From Dipteris shenzhenensis (taxonomy: Eukaryota; Polypodiophyta; Polypodiopsida; Gleicheniales), in the NCBI GenBank assembly GCA_047967505.1, contig CM106538.1: a DNA stretch of 64,000 nucleotides. The stretch is one strand, 5' to 3'. Each line of letters opens with the position of its first letter. Within the stretch, counting starts at the first letter, position 1. Below the pieces are notes generated by a model. That model had not been told where the DNA came from, ran no database searches, and worked only from the letters and a program-made list of their open reading frames with translations. A program made the translations under genes and the position numbers. Positions 12,240-22,914 of this stretch are shown piece after piece.

Positions 12240-12530
12240 TGTGCAATAATTTCTCAACCACTGCACACGTTCTTGGAGATATTTTAGTTCCAAGCTAAGG
12301 AAAATGTAGACATTTGCAATTTAGTATAGTTTCCTTACAACCACCACACTGGTTATTGGAGTTATCATGGTTCTAAACCATCATATTGGTTATTGGAACC
12401 ATTTTCACCATAGTAACAATAGTTTTTTTAATAATTTCTTGTGCAACAATCCCTATGGTTGTAGTAAAATGTAAACGAGGGAAGAAATATGCCATTTGTT
12501 CTTCTTTAGAGCCACTTTCACTACCGAAGT
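12240..12530 (+). repeat. Dispersed repeat unit next to the left arm
   Basis: The sequence around 12280-12530 (TGTGCAACAATCCCTATGG and following) recurs inverted near 28830-29110 and again near 40850-41110. It is therefore a member of a short dispersed family that also sits inside both duplication arms. Confidence 0.6.
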
Positions 12531-13253
12531 AACAGCAACAATAGTTTTGGCGATAAGGTACTACATTGAAATTGAAACAAAAGAAATTACATCCAATAGT
12601 TTTTGCGATAATAGTATTACATCGAAATTGAAACAAAATAAATTACATCCGAAGCAAACATTTAACAAAATAAATTACATATAAAGATGCTAGCACTTTG
12701 TCTTTGTGACACTTCTTTAAACACTTTTAGCACTTGTCAACACCACCACTGTGGCAAGATTGGGTGTCACTTTTTGCCCTTGTTAGCACTTTCTTACACT
12801 TTTGACCTGGTGTTTTGTATGCATGGGATAATATGAGCACCTTGTAATGCTATCATAGGTAGGACTTTCTTACAATTTTGACTTGGAACTCCTTGTATGC
12901 ATGGGACAATACTAGCACCTCGTAATTGAAATAGCCTTTTTCATAGCAACTTCTTTCAAGGCACTGGAAGAGGGAACTCATCTTGGAGGTGAGCTCACTC
13001 GAGCATAACATTCGATAGCGGACAGGGAACTCAATATGGTGGTGAGCTCCAGCACACTGACGCATGCTCTCAGTGTGTTAGAGCTGATCGCCCAGTTGAG
13101 TTCCTTCCCTAGTGTCGAAGGTTGTGTGCAATTATGAGAGGCTCATCTGCAAGTTGAGTTCTCTCCCAATGCTTGACAGAACAACGACGATGTGTTTCCC
13201 TTGGCTCCACATCCTACAACATGGTTGGTTATCAAGGAATTGCTTCTTTCAAG
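12530..13253 (+). repeat. Left arm of the inverted duplication, outer segment
   Basis: Read in reverse complement, 52760-53516 matches this segment closely, including the TTATCAAGGAATTGCTTC word just before the transposon. The right arm continues directly into what is here found after 22944, so the two left-arm pieces were once joined. Confidence 0.85.
13249..13253 (+). other. Left target-site duplication TCAAG
   Basis: TCAAG occurs here and at 22944-22948, bracketing the transposon. The unoccupied locus in the right arm has it once. Confidence 0.85.
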
Positions 13254-13281
13254 GGTGGTAGCAAGCTAAGGGTGTCCACTT
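13254..13281 (+). repeat. Left terminal inverted repeat
   Basis: GTAGCAAGCTAAGGGTGTCC and the following ACTT are matched in reverse complement at 22915-22943. The outermost bases differ slightly (GGTG here, GGGAA at the other end). Confidence 0.85.
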
Positions 13282-13941
13282 CCAGACCACTTTCGGGTGA
13301 GTGTGACACCCGCTCGAGTGAAAATACAAAGGTTTTGCTTCAGTCTGCCATACCTCGATCGAGGTATTATCTCCAATGAAAATCACACATGAGGACAATC
13401 GAGCCAAGCCCATACCTCGATCGAGGTCCTGAACTTTTTTCACCGAACTGAGCCTATACCTCGATCGAGGTCTTTTGGCATGCCACCTATACATGCCACC
13501 TATACCTCGTTTGAGGTAGCCTGGTAATCCAGCTATACCTCGATTGAGGTATCGTGGCATGTCTAGCTACACCTAGATCGAGGTATGTGCCATCTGACAA
13601 GGCAGTTCACATACCTCGATCGAGGTATGCTGGACCGATGACTTGGCCGCATGTCGAATACGTCAATCGAGATATGTGGCATCTGTCTACTGCTGACATA
13701 CCTCGATCGAGGTATCGTGGCAGGTCAGTACCTCGATCAACGTAGATGTGCCGATGTGTGTGGGGCATGTCAAATACCTCGATCGAGGTATAGAGGTATG
13801 ATGGAGCGATGTACATGTGGCATGTACGATACCTCGATCGAGGTATCGTGGCATGTATATACCTCGATCGAGGTATGATGGAGCGATATGTATGTTGCAT
13901 GTGAAATACCTCGATCGAGGTAGGGAAACCCTAAATTTTCT

Positions 13942-13949
13942 TATATAAA
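13942..13949 (+). promoter_or_regulatory. TATA box, upstream duplicate
   Basis: TATATAAA lies in the first copy of the 310-bp internal duplication, between palindromes. It is probably a redundant copy of the gene A promoter at 14252. Confidence 0.4.
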
Positions 13950-14251
13950 GAGAGTGACCCCCCTCATTCTTCATACCTCGATCGAGCTCCTCCTCATCGA
14001 TCGATTTCGGATTTGTGGGAGGTCGACAGAATTGTGGCAGCGATGGAGAGTGACCGACGGACAACAACGGAGCATGTCAAATACCTCGATTGAGGTATGA
14101 TGGAGGTATGATAGAGCGATGTACATGTGGCATGTATGATACCTCGATCGAGGTACCGTGGCATGTATATACCTCGATCGAGGTATGATGGAGCGATATG
14201 TATGTTGCATGTGAAATACCTCGATCGAGGTAGGGAAACCCTAAATTTTCT

Positions 14252-14259
14252 TATATAAA
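14252..14259 (+). promoter_or_regulatory. Probable gene A promoter (TATA box)
   Basis: TATATAAA sits between palindromes of the left array. Downstream come ATG at 14383 and a consensus splice donor CAG/GTAAGG at 14405/14406. This fits a short first exon followed by a long AT-rich intron leading to the gene A exons at 17.7 kb. The connection is inferred from orientation and position. Confidence 0.4.
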
Positions 14260-14405
14260 GAGAGTGACCCCCCTCATTCTTCATACCTCAATCGAGCTCC
14301 TCCTCATCGACCGATTTCGGATTTGTGGGAGGTCAACGGAATTGTGGCAGCGAAGGAGAGTGACCAACGGACAACGACGGAGATGGACGGAGCAGGAGAG
14401 TCCAG

Positions 14406-16010
14406 GTAAGGTTTTTTTTATGTAGCATTTTTTTTTGCTAAAATTTATTTAAATTTTAGTTTATAGGACTCACTGTCGGAATCATTGAGTTGTTTGTCTA
14501 TTTTCTAGCCTAATTCTAATCCCATGTCCATGGGTGCCGTAGGCTCAATGTCGACCGCAAAAAAAATTTGAGGAATAATTATCAAATATTTCTAAATTTC
14601 AAATGCATTTTAAAGTTTTTTTTTAGAATTACGATATTTTTTATTGAAAATGTGAATATTTTGTTTTTTAAAATCATCTTTAAAAAAAAAGAGATTAAAG
14701 TTATTTTTTAAATTAGTGCTATTTTTATTTAAATAAAAAAACGTTTAAATTTTGTTTTTAGAAATCATCTATTAAAAAAAAGAAAATAAGAGTTTAAAGT
14801 AGCTTTTATATTATTTTAGTTTATAGGAAAATGTAATGTAATTATAAAATATTTCAAAATTTCAAATGCAATTGAAAAATTTTTTAAATAATTTTTTTAA
14901 ATTATGTAATTTTTTCTTTAAAATGTGAAAATGTATATATTTTGTTTTTAAATTCATCTATTTAAAAAAAAAGAGATTAAAGTAGGTTTTATGTTATTTT
15001 TCAAATTGGTGCTATTTTTATTTAAATAAAAAAACGTTCAAATTTTAGTTTTAAAAATCATCTTTAAAAAAGAAAGAAAATAAGATTTTAAGGTAGCTTT
15101 TATGTTATTTAAGTTAGTGAAGTTTTTATTTAAATGTCAAGAAAGTATATATTTTATTTTTTAAAATCATCTATTAAAAAAAAGAGAGATTAAAGTAGTT
15201 TGCATGTTATTTTTTAAATTAGTGAAGTTTTGAATTAAATATAACGTTTAAATTTTAGTTTATAGGAATAATTATAAAATATTTCTAAATTTGAAATGCA
15301 TTTTAAAGTTTTTTTAAATTATATTTAAAATTACGTAATTTTTTATTTAAAATGTGAAAATGTATATATTTTGTTTTTTAAAATCATCTTTTTAAAAAAG
15401 AGATTAAAGTTATTTTTTAAATTCGTGCTATTTTTATTTAAATAAAAAAACATTTAAATTTTATTTTTAAAAATGATCTTAAAAAAAAAAGAAAATAAGA
15501 GTTTAAGGTAGCTTTTATGTTATGTAAGTTATTTAAGTTTGTGAAGTTTTTATTTAAATGTCAAAAAGTATATAATTTATTTTTTAAAATCATCTATTAA
15601 AAAAATTTTATAATTGAAGTTTATAAATTACTGAAGTTTTGAATTGAATATAACGTTTAAATTTTATTTTTAGAAATCATCTATTAAAAAAAAGAAAATA
15701 AGAATTTAAAGTAGCTTTTATATTATTTTAGTTTATAGGAATATGTAATCTAATTATAAAATATTTCAAAATTTCAAATGCATTTTAAAGTTTTTTAAAA
15801 TAATTTTTTTTAATTACGTAATTTTTTATTTAAAATGTGAAAATGTATATATTTTGTTTTCTAAATTCATCTATTTAAAAAAAGAGAGATTAAAGTAGGT
15901 TTTATGTTATTTTTCAAATTGGTACTATTTTTATTTAAATAAAAAAATGTTTAAATTTTAGTTTTCAAAATCATCTTTAAAAAAAAAAGAAAATAAGAGT
16001 ACTAGGTAGC
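14406..16010 (+). repeat. AT-rich degenerate repeats, possible first intron of gene A
   Basis: The stretch is strongly AT-rich. It is built from repeated words such as TGAAAATGTATATATTTTG (about 14925, 15355 and 15837) and TTTAAATAAAAAAACG. The block 14761-15000 is repeated at about 15672-15930. It has no coding character and follows a consensus splice donor. It is either intron or old satellite-like filler inside the transposon. Confidence 0.6.
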
Positions 16011-17238
16011 GGTGTGCGTTTATCAATCTTTATGTGGAATATTATAGATTATATAGTTGGTTAAGAGTTGTTTCATAATTTAGGTAGAGTAAGTAGGCTG
16101 TATAAAACACATGGGCATTATCCCTAAAACACCACACCACATGGGCATTATCCTAAAAATGTATCCCAGCATAGCTAATCATGTCCTCATCATCCTTGGG
16201 ATAAAAGAGCAAGCAATATTCAATGTCATGTGGTATGTGAGTTTCTCCCTTATATTAGCAAAATGATTTTTTCTTTCATGTCTTCAGCAAAGTAACTCGT
16301 TCCTTCCCACCTGGCGCCCACCTTCTACTTTCCAGCCTAAATTGAGCATGGGATGAATGAAGTCTATCCAATGATGCATCATCCGAGGATGATTGCCCAC
16401 ATGCAACCCACCCTACTAAGACATTGTGCTACCCATGTAGAACATCTATTGTTTTGCTTGGCCATATGGCAAAGACCCCAACACTAGAGTGGTTAGATGC
16501 ATAAGCGTATGGCTAATTGGATCTTCTAAATGCATCAGCACATGGAAAACACATACGTAAATGATTGTCCAAAGGTCTCCTCTCTCCCCAGGCATGGGAA
16601 CCAAGTGATGATCTATAGGAATGGCCACTAGTTGAGGTGGATTGCCCAACCAAAATAGATAATATTGAAAAGTCCTAATTATTTTCTCAAAGTTCTCGCT
16701 TTAAAAGGTCTGTAGTGTCAACACGCTCTCTTTTTTAATGTGTAGTCCGAGAAATACTAGATGCCCCTTGCTTGTGTATCGTTCAAAGTAATGTATTAGA
16801 TATCCTTCTATCTCCTCCATATCTAGTGCAAACCCAAGGCAGTAAAGCATTCAAAGAAGATCTTATTAACCAAACCTCTCCACTATCTGTCCTTAGTATA
16901 GGGGCCATAAGTGGACAATGTGGTCCTTACACGACGTGGAAAAGTTTCCAAAGAGCGAGAAAGGCATTTAAAAAAATACAATTCTCCTTATTTTGGAAAA
17001 TAAGTTAATCAAGTATAATAATACTTGCCCCAACCATGTGTATTATCTTGGGGAATAAAATATAGAGATTCTCCTCAATACCATCTCTTAAACCTACAGT
17101 CTTGTCAGAATCTGTATAGTTAACAAACACAGATCATAATGAGTCTTCTTACTAGGGTCCTCAAAGTACTGATAAATGCAAAGAAATACAAGGGTTACCA
17201 AGAGTGTGTTGCATGTGTGTGTGTGTGTGTTGTGTGTG

Positions 17239-17297
<59 letters not shown>

Positions 17298-17680
17298 CCA
17301 CACACAAAAAAGTGTGTGTGTGCTTAGATTAAAAAGTCCCATCAATAATTGAGCCATACAGTTAATTCCATCAATTGGATAAAAAGTAAAAAAAGGGAAA
17401 CATATAAGGAAAAAATATTTGAGACATCTAAGTTTAAAAATGCAACAACTAGAGTTTGAAAAAATTTTAATCAAAATTAAGAATTTTTAATAATAATGAG
17501 TTTGATAAACATAATATTGAGCCACACATTTGGCCCATCTATCGGTAGGTGCATAGGATGATCCCAACGACATCCTACCTCATCAAGGAGTACGTACAAA
17601 TAGTTTTCATTACGTAAATAGATTATAACTCATATTGAATAGAATATTATTTTCATTACCCAAATAGATTATTAATTTCC
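16011..17680. other. Unassigned transposon interior
   Basis: No gene is recognised. It contains the microsatellite at 17213-17294 and otherwise ordinary sequence lying between the AT-rich block and gene A exons. Confidence 0.3.
17213..17294. repeat. (TG)n(GA)n microsatellite
   Basis: A TG run is followed by about 32 GA dinucleotides. Confidence 0.95.
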
Positions 17681-18741
17681 ATGTGCTTTTTTTGTGCATG
17701 CGCTAGCCAGCGCACAAGTTCTGGCACCACTATTCGTATGCATATAGAGATTCTGAGAGCTGAGATAAGGGCACTGCAGGATGCTAGGGCACCCCCTCAC
17801 TTGGTTGCGAGTCTAGATTCAGTTATTGATGCTCTGGGTCGATTGGACATAGTTGAGGACATTGTGGATAGCTTTCAGGCACAGGCTCAGGCAGAGATCA
17901 CTGGTCATGGCTTGGATTGGAGAGCCATTTGACAGTTGTTTGAGCATGAGTCACCTCACAGGCAGGCCTTAGAGGATATGTTTTGGGATGGTCACACTGA
18001 GGCGATGCGACCACGATCAGGGTTGCCCTTGCATATTTTACGTTGTAGGCACCCCATCATAGCAACACACATTTATCTGAGATATCTCGCTACGAATGGT
18101 GGTCGATTGCCTCACAACCATCAGATAGCCAGGTCATTTGCCATGCAGCTATACACTGAGTTTGTGCTTGGTCATCGGGTAGACTACCTTAGTACCCGTC
18201 CAGGATCAGGAGCAGGACATGGTAGGATGGGGCATCAGGGGCATCAGACTACAGGTGTTCGGTGTCGACGCGAGGCACCAGAGTTGCACACTATCCCTGC
18301 ACCAGCATTGCGAGCTGTTGGAGGATGGATTAGGGGGGATGTTCATTCAGTGGCATCATCCTTGCACCACATGGTCTCTGCCCTATCGAGATCACTTTCG
18401 ATTCCACCTCCGCCACCTCCCACATCGATGGAGCCTCCCACATCTACACCACCTCAGCATGAGTTGGAGACTCGAGACGCATGGATTGTAGAGTTGGAGG
18501 CATTGTTGGCTGAGTCTAGGGACAAGGTTAGTTATTCTGATTATTTTAGTTTATTTTTTTGTAGCGTGTTTTGAACTGAAGTTTTTTGGTTAATTCTCAC
18601 CATGTACGCGACATGTTTGCATTGCAGGCACATCTATTGCGACAGGATATGGAGTCTCATGTACGACTATTGGAGGTAGATTTGGAGGAGCAGAGGATTC
18701 GGACACACATAGCATACCATCGTGCGGAGCACTACCTCTGA
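17681..18741 (+). pseudogene. Transposon gene A, coiled-coil protein
   Basis: The frame runs from before 17738 (ATG of MHIEILRAEIRALQD) to 18526. A 101-bp GT-AG intron (18527-18627, ending TTGCAG) then joins in phase 0 to an exon ending at TGA 18739-18741. A TGA at 17933-17935 interrupts it, in a position consistent with an Arg codon CGA. The product has an N-terminal heptad-like helix, a middle region with HRQALEDMFWDGH, a proline-rich stretch near codon 160 of the second piece, and a C-terminal coiled coil. I do not recognise the family. Its place opposite the transposase gene, with a palindrome array upstream, suggests an accessory DNA-binding or multimerising protein. The 3' end overlaps the end of gene B by about 75 bp on the other strand. 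Confidence 0.6.
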
Positions 18742-21309
18742 AGCAATAACCGCGAAGATATCACCAATACACAAAATATCTGTAAGCTGGTCATAATATC
18801 TAGAGGAACTGAATCCCGCATCCTGATCATCATGTACCTCCTCCCAAGGCTGGAAAGGAGAAAGCACTCGTCGTACCCATGGATCGGCCCATGGTATCAT
18901 GGAGCACCCTGCCCAATCATCATCAATGCATGCAGAGCAAAAACATGCAAACCGTCGAGAAAAGATCATAGGGTGAGACTCACCTATGCTCCTGATGGAA
19001 TGGAAATCAAGAGTGCCAGACACTGAACGACAATCAAAAGGCCTAGACCAATCAAGACTCCCAATGTCCACGCACCAAAAATACTGACTCACCACCCTAT
19101 CGTCACGTGACTGAAATGAGGAGATAGCACTAGTGGATAAGTGCTGGCTACACCACCGCACCACATCATGTGCATCCTTGAAGCGATCGGCACTATGACG
19201 CAACTGGTATCGACGCAAAGCATGCTTCACATAAGCACCTGCACCATCATGCTCTCCCTTACCGTGCCTTGTCTCGAAGTAGCTCCATGTGATCGGAATG
19301 CCTGTCTCACGGTGCCATCTGTAGAACCAATAAAATTGTCTAGCAGGTTTGAACTGACCACCACAGCCGTCTGACCAGATCCAGCGCCACTGCCATGTGA
19401 CACCATGATCCCTCAAGAAACTATCATGCAAAGTGAAGCAATGCCGCACAAAATGGGCATCATGCGATCGATCATCACTAATGTAGAAGTGATACTCTCG
19501 CACAATGACGCGTGAGTCCATGGTGCTATCAATGCCATCCACATGAGCCTGTGCATGACGATAGCTAATGTGCACAAATATAGCAACCTACAATATGGCA
19601 TTGAAAAAAAATATGACTATTGAAATAATTCAATATAATGAGGCGGGGAAAAAATCAATACTCAATCACACGTCACCTGTTTGGAGAAATAATACTCCGA
19701 TTGGATCTCATGCTGTGGTGCAAAGGTGATTCTCTGCAAAGTCCACCACTGAGACAACCACCCCTGTAGGAAATGTCCTCAAACATGCATAGAACTAATG
19801 ATCCTCCCATTTCACAGTGTGCGAGTGGTGTATGTAGCGGTACAGCTTCCCTTGAAAACTGTCAATGAATGCAACACGTGGTGTCTCCTTCCCCACAAGC
19901 TGCAATCTCCTTGACTGTGCACCACCATCTAATGTCAAGGTACTGTACTCATACTGCTGCCAACGAACCATCTGCACATCACAAGTATCTAGTGCAACTT
20001 GTGGCACTCTAGCAAAGTCACCACACAAATTACACCTGCCTTCCACACAATCAAGGGAGTGGAATAAAGCATCACCATCTCGTGTACACAATATGGAATG
20101 AATGAAGTTGCAAGGGCTAGTAGGAACCACTCCCCTATGACCATCAAGGGAACGGAATACGTCATACATCAATCCAAAATCCACATGGTAGCGACAACAA
20201 CATGTGTCATGCTCCTGAGAGCATCGCACAAACCATGGCCTGCATCGCTCAAATGACCTCTGCCCAATCCTAAACTCCAAGTGCGCCTCTACAAACTAAG
20301 TGTACAACTCAGTTTGGGTACACTCCAAAAAACATGCACCATGCTCAATGTACACACCGCGTGACACCCTCTTCTGCAATGCCTTCTTGAACACTGGGGA
20401 TGCTCTGCAATGCTCCTCCCAAAACTGTTGTATGAAGGACCTAGTGGAATCATCCAACAATCGATCGTTGCGAGGTGCACGACCACTCGAAGCCCAAAGA
20501 GCATCAGTCTCACTATCCTCTAGACTCTGCCTCCTAATCATGCCTGCTCGCAATGTGCGCGGTGCAATCTAAAGAAGACGTGAAGCGGTACGCACATGGC
20601 CTATCATATGAGGTCTACTAATGGCAGCCACAATAGCACGACGTGCTGCCAAGGCATCATTGGAGTTCCTATTCTTAATAGAAGCATAGGAATGTCGAAC
20701 ACTGCTAAGGACCTCACTAGATACAACCCTATCTCTACGTGCACCAAGACCAGCAAGCCTCCTACACTCTACCAAGTCAAGGTGATCAATCAGGACGTGA
20801 GAAGAGAAGACTGCGAAGCTGGCGTGAGGTCACAAAAAAAAGACTGCACGATCTTGCTAGTACGACGATGGATAGTGAACTTTGGCAAGTCATGTCGTGA
20901 AGCAACACTGCTGCTGCAAGGTGGGGCAAGGGGATCAATGGGAGATGGTAGGGTGGATGGGGGAAGGGAGGCGCCAAGGGGAATGGGGGGAGGGGGAGGG
21001 GGAGGGGGAGGGGGGAGGGTGGAGGGGGAAGAGGTAGAGGTGGAGGCCAAAATGTAGGTGGCTAGGGGAAGGGCGGAGGCTAGAGGTAGGGGAGCAGATG
21101 AGGATGGGGGGACAATGGAGGTGGGGGTGGGGGTGGAGGTGGGATGTAGAGGTAGAGGTGGAGATGGATCGGTGGTGGTAGCGTGAGCTCTAGCTCTAGA
21201 GGCTCTCTTGCGCTCACGAGCCTTCCGCTTGCACTCCTCGTCAATGAGATTTGGGGGGGGGTTTCCTACATCTTTTACGTCTACTAGCTCTACGGCTTTG
21301 AGAACCCAT
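18667..21309 (-). pseudogene. Transposon gene B, transposase-like
   Basis: The most likely start is ATG 21309 (MGSQSRRASRRKRCRK), beginning an Arg-rich then Ser/Pro-rich N-terminus. A run of nine C on the coding strand shifts the frame near 21251-21260. From about 20810 to 19770 one frame continues through TAG codons at 20569-20571, 20296-20298 and 19795-19797. A one-base gain in a G run (about 19765) and an 89-bp GT-AG intron (19588-19676) follow, then 302 open codons. Conserved-looking patches are FWEEHCRASPVFKKALQKR, the Cys/His-rich CSQEHDTCCCRYH and CNLCGDF, and in the last exon WSDGCGGQFK, HGKGEHDGAGAYVK and CFCSACIDDDWAGC. The Asp-containing SDG and HDG patches look like parts of an RNase-H-fold DDE active site. 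That role is inferred, and the superfamily is not identified. Confidence 0.72.
20940..21180. repeat. G/A-rich low-complexity tract in gene B
   Basis: The plus strand is nearly pure GGGGA and GGTGG repeats. On the coding (minus) strand it gives Ser/Pro/Leu-rich sequence with ten consecutive prolines, and it is a likely hot spot for slippage frameshifts. Confidence 0.7.
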
Positions 21310-21397
21310 TCTCAATGAAAGTAAGATGGAAGGTGTGACAAAGTGATGAGGAGGCAAGAATGGCTAAGAATGGGTGAAATGAACCAAAACGTGGTGT

Positions 21398-21404
21398 CTT
21401 ATAG
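21398..21404 (-). promoter_or_regulatory. Probable gene B promoter (TATA box)
   Basis: The minus strand reads CTATAAG about 90 bp before the gene B ATG, with the right palindrome array just upstream. This mirrors the arrangement at gene A. Confidence 0.5.
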
Positions 21405-21542
21405 AGAGCCTCAACTCATCCACTAGATTGCTCTTCATTATTATTGGTGGAGAAGGTGCTAAGATTGAAACTAATTGGTTGGAATCCAATGTTAATTTCG
21501 AATATTTGCATCATTTGATTTTATTGCAGTTTTGTACCTACA

Positions 21543-21720
21543 AATACCTCGATCGAGGTATGCTATGCCCAGATCATATACCTCGATCGAGGTATTTGAC
21601 CCCTCACGCAGGTATAAACCTCGATCGAGGTACCCCTCGGTCATAGCACATACCCCACAGTCATATACCTCGATCGAGGTCTATGCCTCATGCAGGTCAT
21701 ATACCTCGATCGAGGTATTC
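21543..21720 (-). repeat. Right subterminal array of the same palindrome
   Basis: Five perfect CCTCGATCGAGG cores lie at about 21546, 21581, 21617, 21668 and 21703, mostly 35 bp apart. They are upstream of the gene B promoter and inside the right end of the transposon. Confidence 0.88.
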
Positions 21721-21744
21721 TATGCCTTGCACATCATGATGTGT

Positions 21745-22070
21745 ATACATGTGGCTGATGTGGCACCATGCATGGTCATGATGTGGCGAGATAGTCTCTT
21801 CCATGTTGTGGAAAGGTGATGTGGCATGATGAGTTGGCATTCATGAGGTGGTAGATTGACATGGCAAATTGAGGTGGAGGGATTGGTGACGTGGCAAGGT
21901 TGACGAGGTATGCCAAGGTGGCAAGGTGTGATGACATGGCTCATGATGTGGAAGGATGAGGTGGCACATGTGGCAGCACGTGTGGCAATGTAAGGTGACA
22001 TGGCAAGGAGTGATGTCACATCTCCTTGATGACATGGCACCACATGGTCTAACAGCGTGGCATGCTTGCA
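21745..22070. repeat. Cluster of GACATGGCA-type motifs
   Basis: GATGTGGCA, GACATGGCA, GACGTGGCA and GAGGTGGCA recur about fifteen times in 320 bp with irregular spacing, between the palindrome array and the right end. It could be a second subterminal motif set of the transposon or simple decay of a short tandem repeat. Confidence 0.6.
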
Positions 22071-22914
22071 AGGCAAAAATAGATGACTCAGCCTTCCGCA
22101 TGGGCAGCATGCACACTCCAAAGGCTTGCCACTAGGGTCGGTGATGCTCCTAGCCTACCTCACCAAGCCTAATACCAAGCCTACCTTGTCTTGGTATTAG
22201 GCTTGGGTGGCCCTTTTTCCCCCACAAAAGGGAGATTTCACTCTTGGAGGCCATATCGTACGTTTCCCTTACTCAAATTTAACCAAAATTTTTTCCTCTT
22301 ATTCATCATGAGGAGGACTAAAAATATTGACATTTTTGAAATGCTTGGTCATGTTTGAGAATCACTAGATTTATTTTTAATATTCTTTGTTGATCCTCTG
22401 AGGAGTAAAAGTAAAAATTAAACTTCAATCTTCCTAAATCTAACTGTTGGATTTGGGATTTGATGATTCAACCACACACCTAAAAAAATGTGGTGTGCTA
22501 CTAAAATGCATGTATTTTATGTCTTTATTTATTATAAATAATTATTTATAATTAGATAAATCATTCAAAAGATTACCAATAAATCAAGTTAAGCTCTACA
22601 TAATGCAAAGAGACCACTTACAAAGTTTCAATAACATTTCATCTAAAATGAGTGAGAAATTTAGAATTTAATATGACACTCTCTGTTCGTGACAAACGTG
22701 TGACCACCCTGGAACCATGCCGTGTGACACAAAGAAATTTTATGTGTGTGCATCGAATTTTCGATCAGACTATATGATTGTGTGCATAATAGCAAGTGTG
22801 ATGTTGTGTCAGAAGACTTCATAGACTAGATCCATAGGGAAGTAGGTGAGATTTGCATTATTGTGTGCTAAAAAGCTTGTTTTTCCACCTCCTAAGGATT
22901 GGGGAGTGAACAAA
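22071..22914. other. Transposon right-end region without genes
   Basis: No coding or repeat structure is recognised, apart from a small inverted repeat of TAATACCAAG/CTTGGTATTA near 22170-22205. Confidence 0.4.

Larger units (their letters stand above)
13350..14300 (+). repeat. Left subterminal array of palindrome TACCTCGATCGAGGTA
   Basis: About twelve perfect CCTCGATCGAGG cores lie at roughly 13353, 13415, 13459, 13615, 13700, 13779, 13833, 13862, 13910, 14143, 14172 and 14219. Some eight one- to three-base variants lie between them. Spacing is irregular (29 to over 100 bp). Part of the array (about 13790-14045) is duplicated at about 14100-14355, an offset near 310 bp. The palindrome is found nowhere else in the window except the right array of the same transposon, so it is probably a binding site for an element-encoded protein. 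Confidence 0.88.

Noticed and set aside
13173-14284. Open frames full of DRGM, PRSRY and TSIEV strings in the palindrome array
   Set aside because: They are translations of the palindrome in different frames on both strands, with no other protein character.
13350-14300. CRISPR-like array, because a short repeat recurs with unique spacers
   Set aside because: Spacing is irregular, the repeat is a perfect palindrome with variants, the host is a plant and no cas genes exist. A subterminal transposon array explains it better.
17094-17474. Open frame with long Ser-Leu repeats
   Set aside because: It is a translation of the GA/CT microsatellite.
20596-21057. Gly-rich plus-strand frame opposite gene B
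   Set aside because: It is the antisense of the Pro-rich N-terminus of gene B and of the upstream gene B frame.
22140-22210. A transcription terminator hairpin at TAATACCAAG/CTTGGTATTA
   Set aside because: It is a short inverted repeat in a plant transposon end. Nothing links it to termination.
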